DNA of 64,000 bases, from assembly GCA_020632995.1 (NCBI GenBank), contig JACKEN010000002.1, positions 667,501 to 731,500 of the forward strand, in the 5' to 3' direction. Shown here one piece after another: positions 42,602 to 52,263 of the stretch; within the stretch, counting starts at the first letter, position 1, and each line of letters opens with the position of its first letter. This stretch comes from Deltaproteobacteria bacterium (GTDB lineage: Bacteria; Myxococcota; Kuafuiibacteriia; Kuafuiibacteriales; Kuafuiibacteriaceae). The position numbers and the translations under genes were made by a program. The notes under the pieces are model-generated. The model was not told the origin of the DNA. It made no database searches and saw nothing but the letters and a program-made list of their open reading frames with translations.

Positions 42602-43474
42602 TCAGCCTTCGAAGAGGAGCACCAGCCTGTCTCGCAGGCCGGCTGGCAATTTCTCCGCCACCTCGGCCTCGATCTCCTCGCGGTGGTAGCGGCGCGAGAA
42701 GTGGGTGAGCACCACCACCTCGTTGGCGAACATGTGGGCCCGCTCCGCGATCTGATCGATGTGGATGTGCCCGTTCCGCCGCGCCCGCTCGGGGGTGACC
42801 TTGGTCCCGAAGAAGGTGCACTCCAACAGGAGCACCCGGGAGGTGGTGACGGTGGGCTCCGACTCCAAGACGTCGATCAGGGTGTCGCCGGGGAAGCAGA
42901 GCTGGGGCGTGATGTGCTCCTCGGTCACGACCTCGCCCGCTCGCGCCCGGTCCGCGATCGCGGCCTGGGGCTCGGCCGCGAGGTCGGGCCGCAGCTTCTT
43001 GACCCGGGTGCACAGGGTGTAGCCCACGGTGGAGATGCGGTGGGGGCTTCGGAATACGCGCGCGAAGGCCGTCTTGCCGAGCGGGATCTCGTCCCCAGGC
43101 TGCACCCCGACCAGGTCGCAGCGCTTGGTGTCGGCCTGGAGCGTCGACCACGCCTCGAGGATGGTGGACAGGGCGGGGTGCGCGCTGGCGGGGCAGAATA
43201 CCCGAGGGGGCGGCGCGCCCATCAGGCCACGCATCGAGACGTAGTAGGCGAGGCCGGCCGCGTGATCGATGTGGGCGTGGGTCAACAGCAGGGTGCCCTG
43301 GCGCTCCGCGCCGTCGGGGCAGCGGCCGATGTCGAGGCACACGCCGAGCTGCGGGAGCTGATAGCAGGTCTCCACGCCCCCCACCGAGGTGGCCTCGATC
43401 TCGAACCCGCCCGCCGACAGCCGCACGCCTCCCCATCCCACGGTTGGCGGTCGTGGCCAAGGGTGCGCCTTCAT
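42602..43474 (-). CDS. Metallo-beta-lactamase-fold hydrolase, RNase Z-like
   Basis: A 290-residue protein with THAHIDHAAGL (HxHxDH zinc motif), CFPGDTLID and LECTFFG, and VVLTHFSRRYH with a late His. The order and the THFSxRY segment match tRNase Z/ElaC-like proteins. It lacks the usual AxDL-rich tail and is shorter at the N-terminus, so it could be a related phosphodiesterase. ATG MKAHPW at 43474 is preferred because a start at 43495 would overlap the divergent gene's start codon. Convergent with the response regulator. Confidence 0.82.
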   Translation of the reverse strand: MKAHPWPRPPTVGWGGVRLSAGGFEIEATSVGGVETCYQLPQLGVCLDIGRCPDGAERQGTLLLTHAHIDHAAGLAYYVSMRGLMGAPPPRVFCPASAHPALSTILEAWSTLQADTKRCDLVGVQPGDEIPLGKTAFARVFRSPHRISTVGYTLCTRVKKLRPDLAAEPQAAIADRARAGEVVTEEHITPQLCFPGDTLIDVLESEPTVTTSRVLLLECTFFGTKVTPERARRNGHIHIDQIAERAHMFANEVVVLTHFSRRYHREEIEAEVAEKLPAGLRDRLVLLFEG

Positions 43475-43493
43475 CGTATGCTCCCGCCGCGTC

Positions 43494-45812
43494 ATGCAGG
43501 CGTCGGTCCCAGGAGAGATCCGCTGGCGGCTGAGCCTGTACACCAGGAGCTTCGAGCTGTGCACCACCGGCGGCTTCTCGCTCGCCCGCCTCCTCGCCCT
43601 CGTGCCGGACCGCCTGCGCCTCGCCGAGGGGGACACCAGCGTCCGGATCCGCGTGCCGGTGGCCGCGGATCCCCGGCTGCAACCCAGCCTGCGTGAGACC
43701 CTCCCCGGGGGGGACGGCGCGAGCGCGCCCCCGCCCGCCAGCCAGGACGCCCTGCGCCGGTGGCTCCGCCTGGCCCAGGTCCACCCCGAGGTGGATCCGC
43801 TGGTGTTGCAGGACTGGTTGACGTCCTCGGCCCAGGAGCTGCTCGATCTGTTGGCCCGGCTCCATCGGCAGGCCCTGGCCGAGGTGGGGCGGGGCGAGGG
43901 TGGGCTGGAGACCGCCTACCTCGCGCACCTCGCCCTGATGGCGGAGCTGGTCCGGGCCCTCGAGGCGAAGGCGGCCCCCGCCGCGGTACGGGCGGTGGTG
44001 GCGGAGCTGGCCCCGGTGGCGTGGGCGGAGGTCGCGGCGGGGCTCCCGGCCGAGCGCGAGGTGCCGGCCCGGCTCGCCCTGCAGATCGCGCTCACCAGCG
44101 GCCTGGTGGCCCTCGGGGCCTCCGCCGATGGCTGGGCCGAGCTCCCCGCCAACCCGCGCCGCACCCTGCCGGATGCCTTGCGCCTGGCCCGACGGGTCCT
44201 CCAGCCGCCCCTCGAGACCTTCCCCCTGGAGCGGGCGGCGGACACCATCGCGCGGCGGCTCCTCGCCGAGCCTCGGCTCTCGCAAGCTATGTTGACGGAC
44301 CTCCTGATGGAGCAGGCCCGGGACGCCGCGCTCCTCCTCGTGGCCCGCCTGCATCAGCCCGGTCGGCCCGACCGCGCCGCGCCGGCGGTGGAGCTGGCCC
44401 GCTCCCCGCGCGCGCTGACCCGGGCGCTCTTCCACCACGGGCGCCGCCGGGAGCTCCTGGCCTGGCTGGCCGAGCCCGAGGTGCAGGCGCAGCGCGCCGC
44501 GCAGGCCCTGACCCGCCTCTTGGAGGGGGCGGAGGCGGTGGCGGCGGGTGATCCGAAGCCGCTCGGGGTGCACGGCGACCTCGAGGGCCGCGCCGCGCTG
44601 GCCGCCCGGGGGGCGCTCCTCACCGCGCTGGACGAGCACACCCTCTCGCTCGTCGGCGACGTCACCGGGCTGCTCGTGCGCCTGCCGGCCGAGGTGGCGC
44701 AGGCGCGCTACACCGAGGGCCGCGCGTATCGGCTCTCGAGCACCGGCGAGCCGCTCTTCCTCCTCCCCGACGAGGCCACCGAGGCGGTAGCGCTGGTGGA
44801 CTGGTCCGGGCTCCTCGGCCCCCGCGCCCTCAAGGCGAGCCGGGGCGCGGCCCTGGTGTCGCGCCACGTGCTCGAGCCCCTCGCGCGGGCGGCCCGGGCG
44901 CACCCCGGGGTGCGGTCGGCCTTCGACACCCCGACCCAGGCCGCGTTCCGCGGCCCGCCGGCCGAGGTGGTGGGTTTTGCGCAGGATGCCTTGCGGATCG
45001 GCGCGGAGCTGGCCGCGCTCCAGCTCGCGGGCGCCCCGGACGTGCTGGGCGGGACCTCCGAGGTCACCGGGGAGCGCACGGAGGAGGTCGGGCGTCTCAC
45101 CCGGCGCATCGAGGAGGTGGAGCGGGCCCTGGCGCGCTCCTCGTCGTCGGCGTCGGGGCCGGACGACGCCTCGCTCCGGATGCTCCTCGACTCGAAGGCC
45201 CTCCTGATGCGTCAACGCGACCTGCTCACCGGCACCCTGGCCGCAGGCGGCGGGGCGGGTGAGGTCGCGCTGGAGCCGGCCCTGGTGGTGGCGGTGGCGT
45301 TCGGGGAGGCGGCGGTGGACACCGGCGGGGCGCCGTTCTCGCCCGCCCTCGTCGAGGCGGGCGGTCTGGTCGAGCGGAGCGCGTGGGTGGGGCGGCAGCG
45401 GAGCAGCCGGTGGGAGATGGCGCGGGCGGCCCGCGGTGATCCCGGGCTGCGCCTGCCCTTCGCGGTCTCGCTGCGGGTGAAGGAAGGCCAGCCTGCGCTC
45501 TACAACGGGGGCTGCGTGATCACCGACGCGGCCCGGGTGGCGCTGGAGGAGGCCCGGGCGGGCACCTCGACGGAGACGGTGACCCTGGAGCTGCGCCTCC
45601 TCCCGGACGTGCTCCGGGCCCGCTACGTCTTCGATCTCGATCCCGAGGAGCTGCGCCTGGTGCGCGGCACCGACGGCCGCGTCGTGTACGCGCTGCGGCG
45701 GGCGGGCGAGCTCGCGGCGGGACCCGACGGCGTCGCCCCCACCTTGTGGGAGCTCTTGCCCGACGGGCTGGAGCTGTTGACCGATCTGTTCGGACCGGGG
45801 GTGGCGAGGTGA
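43494..45812 (+). CDS. Large helical protein of unknown function, first gene of a three-gene module
   Basis: A 772-residue cytosolic protein without signal peptide or membrane helix. It is Ala/Leu/Arg-rich and mostly helical. An N-terminal region (LYTRSFELCTTGGFSLARLLALV) precedes long helical repeats; a coiled coil lies near residue 540-570 (EEVGRLTRRIEEVERALARS), and a more beta-like C-terminal part (about 590-760) follows. I do not recognise a family or catalytic motif. The stop overlaps the next gene's start (GTGA), so it is made together with the HEAT-like and HD-GYP-like proteins. It starts only 19 bp from the divergent RNase Z-like gene. Confidence 0.75.
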   Translation: MQASVPGEIRWRLSLYTRSFELCTTGGFSLARLLALVPDRLRLAEGDTSVRIRVPVAADPRLQPSLRETLPGGDGASAPPPASQDALRRWLRLAQVHPEVDPLVLQDWLTSSAQELLDLLARLHRQALAEVGRGEGGLETAYLAHLALMAELVRALEAKAAPAAVRAVVAELAPVAWAEVAAGLPAEREVPARLALQIALTSGLVALGASADGWAELPANPRRTLPDALRLARRVLQPPLETFPLERAADTIARRLLAEPRLSQAMLTDLLMEQARDAALLLVARLHQPGRPDRAAPAVELARSPRALTRALFHHGRRRELLAWLAEPEVQAQRAAQALTRLLEGAEAVAAGDPKPLGVHGDLEGRAALAARGALLTALDEHTLSLVGDVTGLLVRLPAEVAQARYTEGRAYRLSSTGEPLFLLPDEATEAVALVDWSGLLGPRALKASRGAALVSRHVLEPLARAARAHPGVRSAFDTPTQAAFRGPPAEVVGFAQDALRIGAELAALQLAGAPDVLGGTSEVTGERTEEVGRLTRRIEEVERALARSSSSASGPDDASLRMLLDSKALLMRQRDLLTGTLAAGGGAGEVALEPALVVAVAFGEAAVDTGGAPFSPALVEAGGLVERSAWVGRQRSSRWEMARAARGDPGLRLPFAVSLRVKEGQPALYNGGCVITDAARVALEEARAGTSTETVTLELRLLPDVLRARYVFDLDPEELRLVRGTDGRVVYALRRAGELAAGPDGVAPTLWELLPDGLELLTDLFGPGVAR

Positions 45813-47944
45813 GCGCGGCGGTGGTGGGCCTGGTGCGGGCCTTCACCCGGGCCATCCGGGCCATGGGCTACTACGACGCCAGCCACCCGGTGTTCGCGGC
45901 CACCCGCAAGGAGGCCTTCGAGGCGCTGCAGGGGCTGTGGGTCGACCGCGACGTGTTCACCCTGGGCGGCGCGGGCCGGCACCTGGTGGTGGACGAGGCG
46001 GGTTCGGCGCTGGTGGACGAGCCCTCCCGGGCCCTGGCCACCCGCATGTTCGAGGCCCAGGTGGTGGCGCTCCGCCTGCACCTCGACATCACCGAGCGCG
46101 ACCTCGGGGCGCTCATGCGGGTGCTGGCCGAGCGGCCCGAGCGCGTGCGGGCGGCGGGCGGTGCGCAGGCCGTCATGCACAAGTGGGGGGCGCGCGGGGT
46201 GGAGATCCTCGAGGTGGACTTCGGCGCCCTGTTCAGCGGCGAGGGCACCGACCTCGGCCCCCTGGTCGACGGGGACCCGGTGGCGATCATCGCGTTGAAG
46301 GAGGTCCTGCGCTTCAAGGAGGGCCGCGCCGACGACGAGGACGCCCTCTCGGTGCGGCTCGAGGGCCTGGCCACCCCGGAGTCGCTGGGGTCGTTCCTCG
46401 ACGAGCTCCTCGACGAGGCGGGGCCGGCGGTGGTGCAGGGCGGCAGCGGGCACCTGACCTCGGACGACGTGGCGGACCGCGCGGTGCAAGCCTACCTGCG
46501 GCAGCAGGAGCGCCTGGCGAAGGGGCCGGATCCGGAGCAGGTGCTCGCCAGGAGCGCCGACGCGCTGTCCGCCGCCCTGGTGCGCCTGGCCCCCGAGGCG
46601 AGGTTCGCGCTCCTGCGGCGGCTGGCGGGGGAGCGGGACGAGGATCTCGAGCGCGACGCCGCGGCGGCCCGGCTGGGCTCGCGGCTGGAGGACGGCCTGA
46701 TCGCCTCCGCGGTGGCGGCGGCGCTCCTCGGGCAGGGCGGCGACCCGGACGCGGTGCGGGCGGTGGGCGACCTGGTGCGCCGCCTGCGGCCCATCCAGGC
46801 CGATCGTCAGTCCCTCCTGGAGTCGCTCGACTCCGACATGGCCTCGGCCGGGCAGCCGATCGACGGGATCCTGTGGCAGCACCTGCAGGCCCGGGCCTAT
46901 CAGGAGAGCGGCCTCGGCATGCTGGAGCTGGACGCGGGCGAGCGAGGGCCCGCCCTGGCGCGGCTGGCGCAGGACCGCTTGCGAGGGAGCGCACGAGAGG
47001 CCGAGGGGCAGGACATCCTGCACACCACCGCCGCGGTGGTGGTCGAGAACTGGACGGTGCGGACCTGGGTCGCGGTGCTCCGGGCGGCGGGTCGCCTGAA
47101 GGAGGCCGCCTTGCAGGAGGTGGAGCGCCTGATCGTCGACCTCGACGTCCAGGGGGCCTCGGACGAGGCGGTGATGCTCCTCGCCGCCCTCGCCCGGCGG
47201 GTGGAGCTGGAGGACTACGGGGCCCAGGAGGCGGTGCGCCGGATCCTCGCCTCCGAGCGCGGCACGAGGCTCTCCCGGGCGCTCCTGATGCGGCCCGACG
47301 TACCCGACGCGGTGGTGGGCGAGCTCCTCCTCGCCGCGCTGGAGGAGGCCTTGGAGCCCAAGGCCCAGGCCTGGCTCGTGGCCCGGCTGGAGCGGCTGGG
47401 ACCAGAGGCGCTGGCCGCGCTCGCCCAGCAGGAGCTGCCGCTCGCCTCGCCTCGCCGCGCGACCTTCCTGGTGGAGGCCGCGTTCGGGGTGGAGCCTGGG
47501 CTCGGCCTGCGGGTTGCCCGGGCCGCGCTCAAGGTGGGGGACGTGAAGGTGAAGACCCAGGTGATCCGGAGCCTGGTCGAGCACCCGAGCACCGAGGTGG
47601 TGGCGCTGCTGGCCCACGTGGCGGGCTGGAAGGGCGACAAGTACACGACCGCCCTGCTCGGGCTCAGCGGCGAGTCCACCCGCTGGGCCCACCGACTCCA
47701 GCTCGCCGCGGTGGGGGCGCTCGGGCTCACGAAGAGCCCGGTGGCGGCGCGGCCGCTCCTCGATCTGTGTACCCGCGGCAAGCTCTTCTCGGATCAGGCG
47801 ACCGAGGATCTCCAGATCGGCGCGGCGCAAGCCCTGTTGACGAACGGGTCCCCCGAGGCGTCGCAGGCCCTGGACGAGATCGCCAACCACAAGAAGCGCG
47901 CGGTGCGGGACATCGCCCGCCGCGTCATCGCGGGGAGGCGCTAG
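45809..47944 (+). CDS. HEAT-like repeat protein, second gene of the module
   Basis: A 711-residue soluble protein, start GTG overlapping the upstream stop. The N-terminal 140 residues (AIRAMGYYDASHPVF ... LDITERDLGALMRVL ... WGARGVEILEVDF) form a domain that also appears, diverged, at the start of the next protein. Residues about 230-700 are Ala/Leu/Arg-rich paired helices of HEAT/ARM type (VIRSLVEHPSTEVVALLAHVAG, AVRDIARRVIAGRR). No enzyme motif is seen. It is probably a scaffold or adaptor for the HD-GYP-like partner. Confidence 0.78.
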   Translation: MSAAVVGLVRAFTRAIRAMGYYDASHPVFAATRKEAFEALQGLWVDRDVFTLGGAGRHLVVDEAGSALVDEPSRALATRMFEAQVVALRLHLDITERDLGALMRVLAERPERVRAAGGAQAVMHKWGARGVEILEVDFGALFSGEGTDLGPLVDGDPVAIIALKEVLRFKEGRADDEDALSVRLEGLATPESLGSFLDELLDEAGPAVVQGGSGHLTSDDVADRAVQAYLRQQERLAKGPDPEQVLARSADALSAALVRLAPEARFALLRRLAGERDEDLERDAAAARLGSRLEDGLIASAVAAALLGQGGDPDAVRAVGDLVRRLRPIQADRQSLLESLDSDMASAGQPIDGILWQHLQARAYQESGLGMLELDAGERGPALARLAQDRLRGSAREAEGQDILHTTAAVVVENWTVRTWVAVLRAAGRLKEAALQEVERLIVDLDVQGASDEAVMLLAALARRVELEDYGAQEAVRRILASERGTRLSRALLMRPDVPDAVVGELLLAALEEALEPKAQAWLVARLERLGPEALAALAQQELPLASPRRATFLVEAAFGVEPGLGLRVARAALKVGDVKVKTQVIRSLVEHPSTEVVALLAHVAGWKGDKYTTALLGLSGESTRWAHRLQLAAVGALGLTKSPVAARPLLDLCTRGKLFSDQATEDLQIGAAQALLTNGSPEASQALDEIANHKKRAVRDIARRVIAGRR

Positions 47945-49348
47945 GTGGCGGGGGAGGGCAAGGGCATCCGCTCGAGCGGCGCGGTGCCGCCGGTGGCAAG
48001 CAGGCCTGCATTGACCCGGGCCGAGCTCGAGTCGCTCGCGAGGGACGTGGCGATCCGGGTGGCGGGGGCCAACCACGGGCGGCGCCTGTACGGGCAGCGG
48101 GGGCAGGGCTGGGCCCGCACCCTGGCCGCGGTGATGGAGCCCCTCGGCGCGCTCTTCGAGGCGGGGGCCCAGGAGGTGACGCTGGCCCTGTTGGGCGACG
48201 GCCTCGCGGTGCAGGGCCTCCCGGTGACCCAGCCCCCGAGCGCGGTGGTGCGCTTCGTGGGCCAGCTCAAGGCTCGGGACGTCGAGATCATCTCGCTCTT
48301 GCCCGGGGTCGACACCGCGGATCTGGAGGTCCTGTTCGAGTACCTCGGCGCGGACGCGGCGGACGTGGCCGCGATGCGCGGGGAGGGCTGGCTGCGGGAG
48401 CGCGGGGTGGAGCGCGTCCGCATCAAGCACCTCAAGCTGGTGGGGAGCGGGGGCATGGAGAGCTTCCGCGACGTGTACCTGCGCGGGCGTCGAGTGCTGG
48501 GGCGGCAGTTCCAGCGGGCCGCCACCGACGGCGAGGTCAGCGTGGGGGCGGTGGGGGAGCTGGCCCGCGCGCTGATGGACGTGGTGCTGGGCTCCGAGGC
48601 GCCGGTGGCCACCCTGATGGCGCTACGGGATCGCGATGACTACCAGCTGGTGCACTCGGTGAACGTGGCCACCCTGGTCGGGGTGCAGGCCGAGGCCCTC
48701 GGGCTCGACGAGGCCGAGGTCCAGGTGATGGTCACCGCCGCCCTCACCCACGACATCGGCAAGACGCGGGTACCGGAGGCGGTGCTCACCCACCGCGGCC
48801 CGATGGGCGCGAAGGAGCAGGCCCTCCTGGACCGCCACGCGGTGGAGGGGGCGAGGCTGCTCTTGGACGCGTCGGTGAAAGCCAGCTTGCCGGCGGTGGT
48901 GGCCCAGTTCCACCACGCGGTGCCAGACCCCGGCCTCCCCGGGCTCCTCGCGGTGGAGCTGTGCCGCGTCGCCGACGTCTTCGACGGGGTGCGGACGCTC
49001 GTGGGCTTTCACGACGCGGTCGGGATGCAGGGGGCGGCCACCTTCATGTGGCGCAGGATGGGCGATCGCTTCAACCCGTACCTGTTGCAGCGCTTCGCCC
49101 GCCTCGCCGGGGTGGGGGCGGCGGGCGCCCAGGGCTGGCTGGACACCGGCGAGGTGGTGCGGGTGCTCGCGCCGCACCCCGAGCTCGCGTTCTCACCCAA
49201 GGTCGAGGTGCTGGACGCCCGGGACGGCCCGCTCCGGACGGGCGCCCAGGTCGACCTCGCGGCGCGGCCCGACGGGCCGACCTTCCAGCCGGTGCTCCCG
49301 GCCGCGTTCCGCAACCTGGCACCCGCCGACGTCGACGGCCTCGGCTGA
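47945..49348 (+). CDS. Degenerate HD-GYP domain protein, third gene of the module
   Basis: A 467-residue protein, start GTG directly after the upstream stop. The N-terminal domain (about 20-160) resembles that of the preceding gene product. The HD-GYP region (about 220-400) keeps HSVNVATL, THDIGK and ADVFDGV, but the HHE motif reads FHH-AVPD and the GYP motif reads GLPG, so several metal-binding residues are lost. Active HD-GYP enzymes hydrolyse cyclic di-GMP; this one may be inactive or altered and may serve as a binding protein. A small beta domain of about 60 residues ends the chain. Confidence 0.85.
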   Translation: MAGEGKGIRSSGAVPPVASRPALTRAELESLARDVAIRVAGANHGRRLYGQRGQGWARTLAAVMEPLGALFEAGAQEVTLALLGDGLAVQGLPVTQPPSAVVRFVGQLKARDVEIISLLPGVDTADLEVLFEYLGADAADVAAMRGEGWLRERGVERVRIKHLKLVGSGGMESFRDVYLRGRRVLGRQFQRAATDGEVSVGAVGELARALMDVVLGSEAPVATLMALRDRDDYQLVHSVNVATLVGVQAEALGLDEAEVQVMVTAALTHDIGKTRVPEAVLTHRGPMGAKEQALLDRHAVEGARLLLDASVKASLPAVVAQFHHAVPDPGLPGLLAVELCRVADVFDGVRTLVGFHDAVGMQGAATFMWRRMGDRFNPYLLQRFARLAGVGAAGAQGWLDTGEVVRVLAPHPELAFSPKVEVLDARDGPLRTGAQVDLAARPDGPTFQPVLPAAFRNLAPADVDGLG

Positions 49349-49461
49349 GGCTCGAGGCGCTGCGCGAGACCGGCGCGCCGCAGGTGTGGGGCGGATGCTA
49401 CGCGTCGCTTGCGCTCGGACCGACAACGGAGCTTGGATCACGGCTTGCAGCAGCTCGCCTC

Positions 49462-51087
49462 ATGATCCCGATCGTGAGCGCAAATCGGTATGCCATCCGG
49501 CGCGATGCCGCGTTGGAGTCGACGCAGGTCATCGCGCCGCCCCCTGAGCAGCCCGCCGCGCTCGAAGCACCGAGCCGCAGCGTTCGCTCGAGTCGTCTCC
49601 CGAGGAGCGCCGCGCAGCACGTCGGCGGGCTCTCCAGCGCGACGACCGCGAACCTGTGGCAGGCACGCCTCGCCAACGCGAGCCCCCACAGCCCGCAGCG
49701 ACGGGCCGAGACCCTGGCGTCCATTCGCAAGCCAACGCGCACCGGGCTCGCCGAGGACTGGCAGCTGAAGACGCGCGCGCACTATTGGTACTTCCCGGTC
49801 ACCAGCGGCAAGACCTTCGATCAGATGGCGGCCGAGCTCGACGGCGTCAAGGCGCGCGGCATCGACTCGATCATGGTCTATCCGCCGTATCAGGGCGATC
49901 TGAACGGGGGCTGGCTCGGTGGCGTGCCGGTGGACGCCGGGCGGCCCGATCCGAAGACGGGGTCGATGCAGGACTTTCGCAACCTGGTCGACAAGGCGCA
50001 CCAGGCCAACGTGGGCACCGTGGTGTACCTGGGGCCGCAGAACACCAGCGTGACGAGCGAGCTCTTCCAACAAGCGGTGAGGGACAGGGTCCAAGGGCGC
50101 GACACGCGGGCCACCCGGACGTTCCGCTGGGCGAACACCGAGGCCGAGAAGACGGACCTGGGGCACGAGCAGCTCGGCTGGGCGTACAGCAAGGAGGCCA
50201 AGGCCTGGTACGCCACGTCGTGGGGACATCCGGCGATCGACTACGCTCGGCAGGAGGGCGTCGACCATGTCGCGGAGTCGCTGAAGCCGTGGCTCGAGGC
50301 GGGCGTGGACGGCATCGTCTTCGACGCGCCGTACGTGCAGCTCGGCGCGACGCCCGAGGTGAAGAAGTACCTGATGGGCGATCTGCCCAAGGCCTACGGC
50401 GTCAAGTTCCGCTTCGCCGAGGGCACGAGCCCCGAGGCGCTCCGCGACGAGTACGGCGCGCTCGGGTTCAACGCTGGGATCTTCGGCAACGACGACGACA
50501 ACTTCAGCGTCATCGACGACATCCGGGGTGGTGGCGCCACCGGTGATGACCTCGAGGGCTTCCTCGCGCTGCGCGACCAGGCGGTGGCGAAGGGCGGCGC
50601 CGCCGCGCGCGTGCTCGTCTACAACGAGGACGTGGCTCAGCACGTCCAGAACGGCGCGGTCATGATCGGCAACGGCGTGCAGGTCGATATCCTCGACACC
50701 ACCGGGGAGCGTGACGAAGCGAACTATCGAGACTGGAGCCCGGAGCGACGGCGCCGGATCGATCGACTCACCGAGACCGCGGCCGCCAACCCCGCGCTCG
50801 CGTCGGGCGCAGACCGCAGGCGCCTGCCCACCCCGAGCTCACCCCACCACTTCGCCTCGCTGCGCACCGCCCGCGCGGCCGACGGCAAGCAGCAGCGGGT
50901 GCTCGGGGTCTACAACATGAGCGGCAAGGCGGAGACGGTCACGGTGGACCTCACCGGCAGCGGCGTCCGCCTCGGCCAGACCCCAAGGGAGCTCTATCGT
51001 GGGGAGGACGCCCCTCGGATCGGGGCCAACACGTATCGGATCCAGCTGCCGGCCCACGGCTTCGCGTTCCTGGAGGTCGCAGACTGA
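49462..51087 (+). CDS. Divergent alpha-amylase-like (GH13) protein
   Basis: A 541-residue protein. After about 95 residues of low-complexity Ala/Ser/Pro/Arg sequence without a clear signal peptide, a TIM-barrel resembling GH13 follows: IDSIMVYPPYQ, FRNLVDKAHQANVGTVVYLG, GVDGIVFDAPYV (nucleophile-like Asp) and FRFAEGTS (acid/base-like Glu). The usual NH and NHD motifs are replaced (LGPQNTS, GNDDDN). A C-terminal beta domain (YNMSGKAETVTVDL) is typical of GH13. Catalysis is therefore uncertain. Codon use is slightly less G+C-biased than in the neighbours. Start ATG 49462 follows a 113-bp gap that holds no gene. Confidence 0.72.
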   Translation: MIPIVSANRYAIRRDAALESTQVIAPPPEQPAALEAPSRSVRSSRLPRSAAQHVGGLSSATTANLWQARLANASPHSPQRRAETLASIRKPTRTGLAEDWQLKTRAHYWYFPVTSGKTFDQMAAELDGVKARGIDSIMVYPPYQGDLNGGWLGGVPVDAGRPDPKTGSMQDFRNLVDKAHQANVGTVVYLGPQNTSVTSELFQQAVRDRVQGRDTRATRTFRWANTEAEKTDLGHEQLGWAYSKEAKAWYATSWGHPAIDYARQEGVDHVAESLKPWLEAGVDGIVFDAPYVQLGATPEVKKYLMGDLPKAYGVKFRFAEGTSPEALRDEYGALGFNAGIFGNDDDNFSVIDDIRGGGATGDDLEGFLALRDQAVAKGGAAARVLVYNEDVAQHVQNGAVMIGNGVQVDILDTTGERDEANYRDWSPERRRRIDRLTETAAANPALASGADRRRLPTPSSPHHFASLRTARAADGKQQRVLGVYNMSGKAETVTVDLTGSGVRLGQTPRELYRGEDAPRIGANTYRIQLPAHGFAFLEVAD

Positions 51088-51142
51088 GGCCTTCGGTCGA
51101 CCGGCGTTGCTTGCCCCGGCCGATCCGTAGGACAACCGCACC

Positions 51143-52234
51143 GTGGACGCGCGCCAGCGGGAGCGGGAGGCCAGCGCCCGGGTGGGGAGCCTGGTGGGCG
51201 GCAAGTACCGCCTCATGTCCGTGCTCGGGGTGGGCGGGATGGGCGCGGTGTTCTCCGCCGTCCACCAGTTCACCGATCGCACCGTGGCCCTGAAGCTCCT
51301 GCACCCGCACCTGGCGGGGGAGGTGAACGTGCAACGCTTCCTGCAGGAGGCGAAGGCGTCGGCCCTCATCGATCACCCACGGGTGGCCCAGGTGCTCGAC
51401 GCGGGCGAGGACGGGGCGGGGGGCCTCTACCTCGCGATGGAGCACCTCCAGGGCCAGGATCTGGGCGCCCGCATCCGGGCCGGACAAACCCCGCCCGCCC
51501 TGATGCTCGAGGTCGGGATCCAGGTGCTCGAGGCGCTGGAGGCCGCTCACGCGAAGGGGCTTGTGCACCGGGACATCAAGCCGGCCAACCTCTTCCTCGT
51601 CGACGCCCCGGACGGGAAGGTCGACGCCCGGGTCCTCGACTTCGGGGTGGCCCGCCGCCTGGATCCGGCCGCCCGCCGCCTCACCCAGGCGGGCGGGGTG
51701 GTGGGGACGCCGTACTTCATGAGCCCCGAGCAGATGTGCGGCGAGGCGGTGGACGGCCGCACCGACCTGTGGGCCCTCGGGGTGGTGCTCTTCTATGGGC
51801 TGGCCGGGATCCTGCCGTTCCGCAACGAGAGCTACGTGGATCTTCTGAAGGACATGTTGCGGGTGGGGCCCGCCTCCCTCCAGATCGCGCAGCCGGAGCT
51901 CGACCCGCGCCTCGCGGTGGCGGTCGAGGTGGCCCTCGCCCCCAAGATCGAGGACCGCTACCCCGACGCGGCGAGCATGCGGGCCGCCCTCGAGGCGGTG
52001 CGCTCGCGCCGGCTCGATCACCTGGAGCAGGCCACCTTGCGGATGGCGGAGCGCCAGGAGCGGACGATCGAGGACACCCCCCGCGCCCCCACCCCCGACG
52101 CCCCGCCCCGGTGGGCGGGGGCCCTGGACGCCCTGGAGGACGAGATCCGGGCCCTGGAGGACCGCCGGCCCACCACCGCGCCTTCGCCCGAGTCGACCTC
52201 GCGCCCGTGGTGGCCCTTCGGGCGGCGGCGCTGA
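51143..52234 (+). CDS. Soluble Ser/Thr protein kinase
   Basis: A 363-residue Hanks-type kinase, start GTG. Complete motifs: GVGGMGAVFSA, ALKLLH, HRDIKPAN (His142-Asp144), LDFGVAR (Asp166) and MSPEQ. After the kinase domain (about 18-290) there is a short charged tail ending WWPFGRRR, with no membrane helix, so it is probably cytosolic. It lies between the GH13-like gene and a lipoprotein gene on the same strand, with no obvious operon logic. Confidence 0.92.
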   Translation: MDARQREREASARVGSLVGGKYRLMSVLGVGGMGAVFSAVHQFTDRTVALKLLHPHLAGEVNVQRFLQEAKASALIDHPRVAQVLDAGEDGAGGLYLAMEHLQGQDLGARIRAGQTPPALMLEVGIQVLEALEAAHAKGLVHRDIKPANLFLVDAPDGKVDARVLDFGVARRLDPAARRLTQAGGVVGTPYFMSPEQMCGEAVDGRTDLWALGVVLFYGLAGILPFRNESYVDLLKDMLRVGPASLQIAQPELDPRLAVAVEVALAPKIEDRYPDAASMRAALEAVRSRRLDHLEQATLRMAERQERTIEDTPRAPTPDAPPRWAGALDALEDEIRALEDRRPTTAPSPESTSRPWWPFGRRR

Positions 52235-52263
52235 GGTTGCGGCCGCCGCGCGCCTTCGACAGT

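Noticed and set aside
48961..49461. In-frame extension upstream of the GH13-like protein
   Set aside because: Out-of-frame reading of the end of the HD-GYP-like gene; Arg/Gly-rich with no domain.
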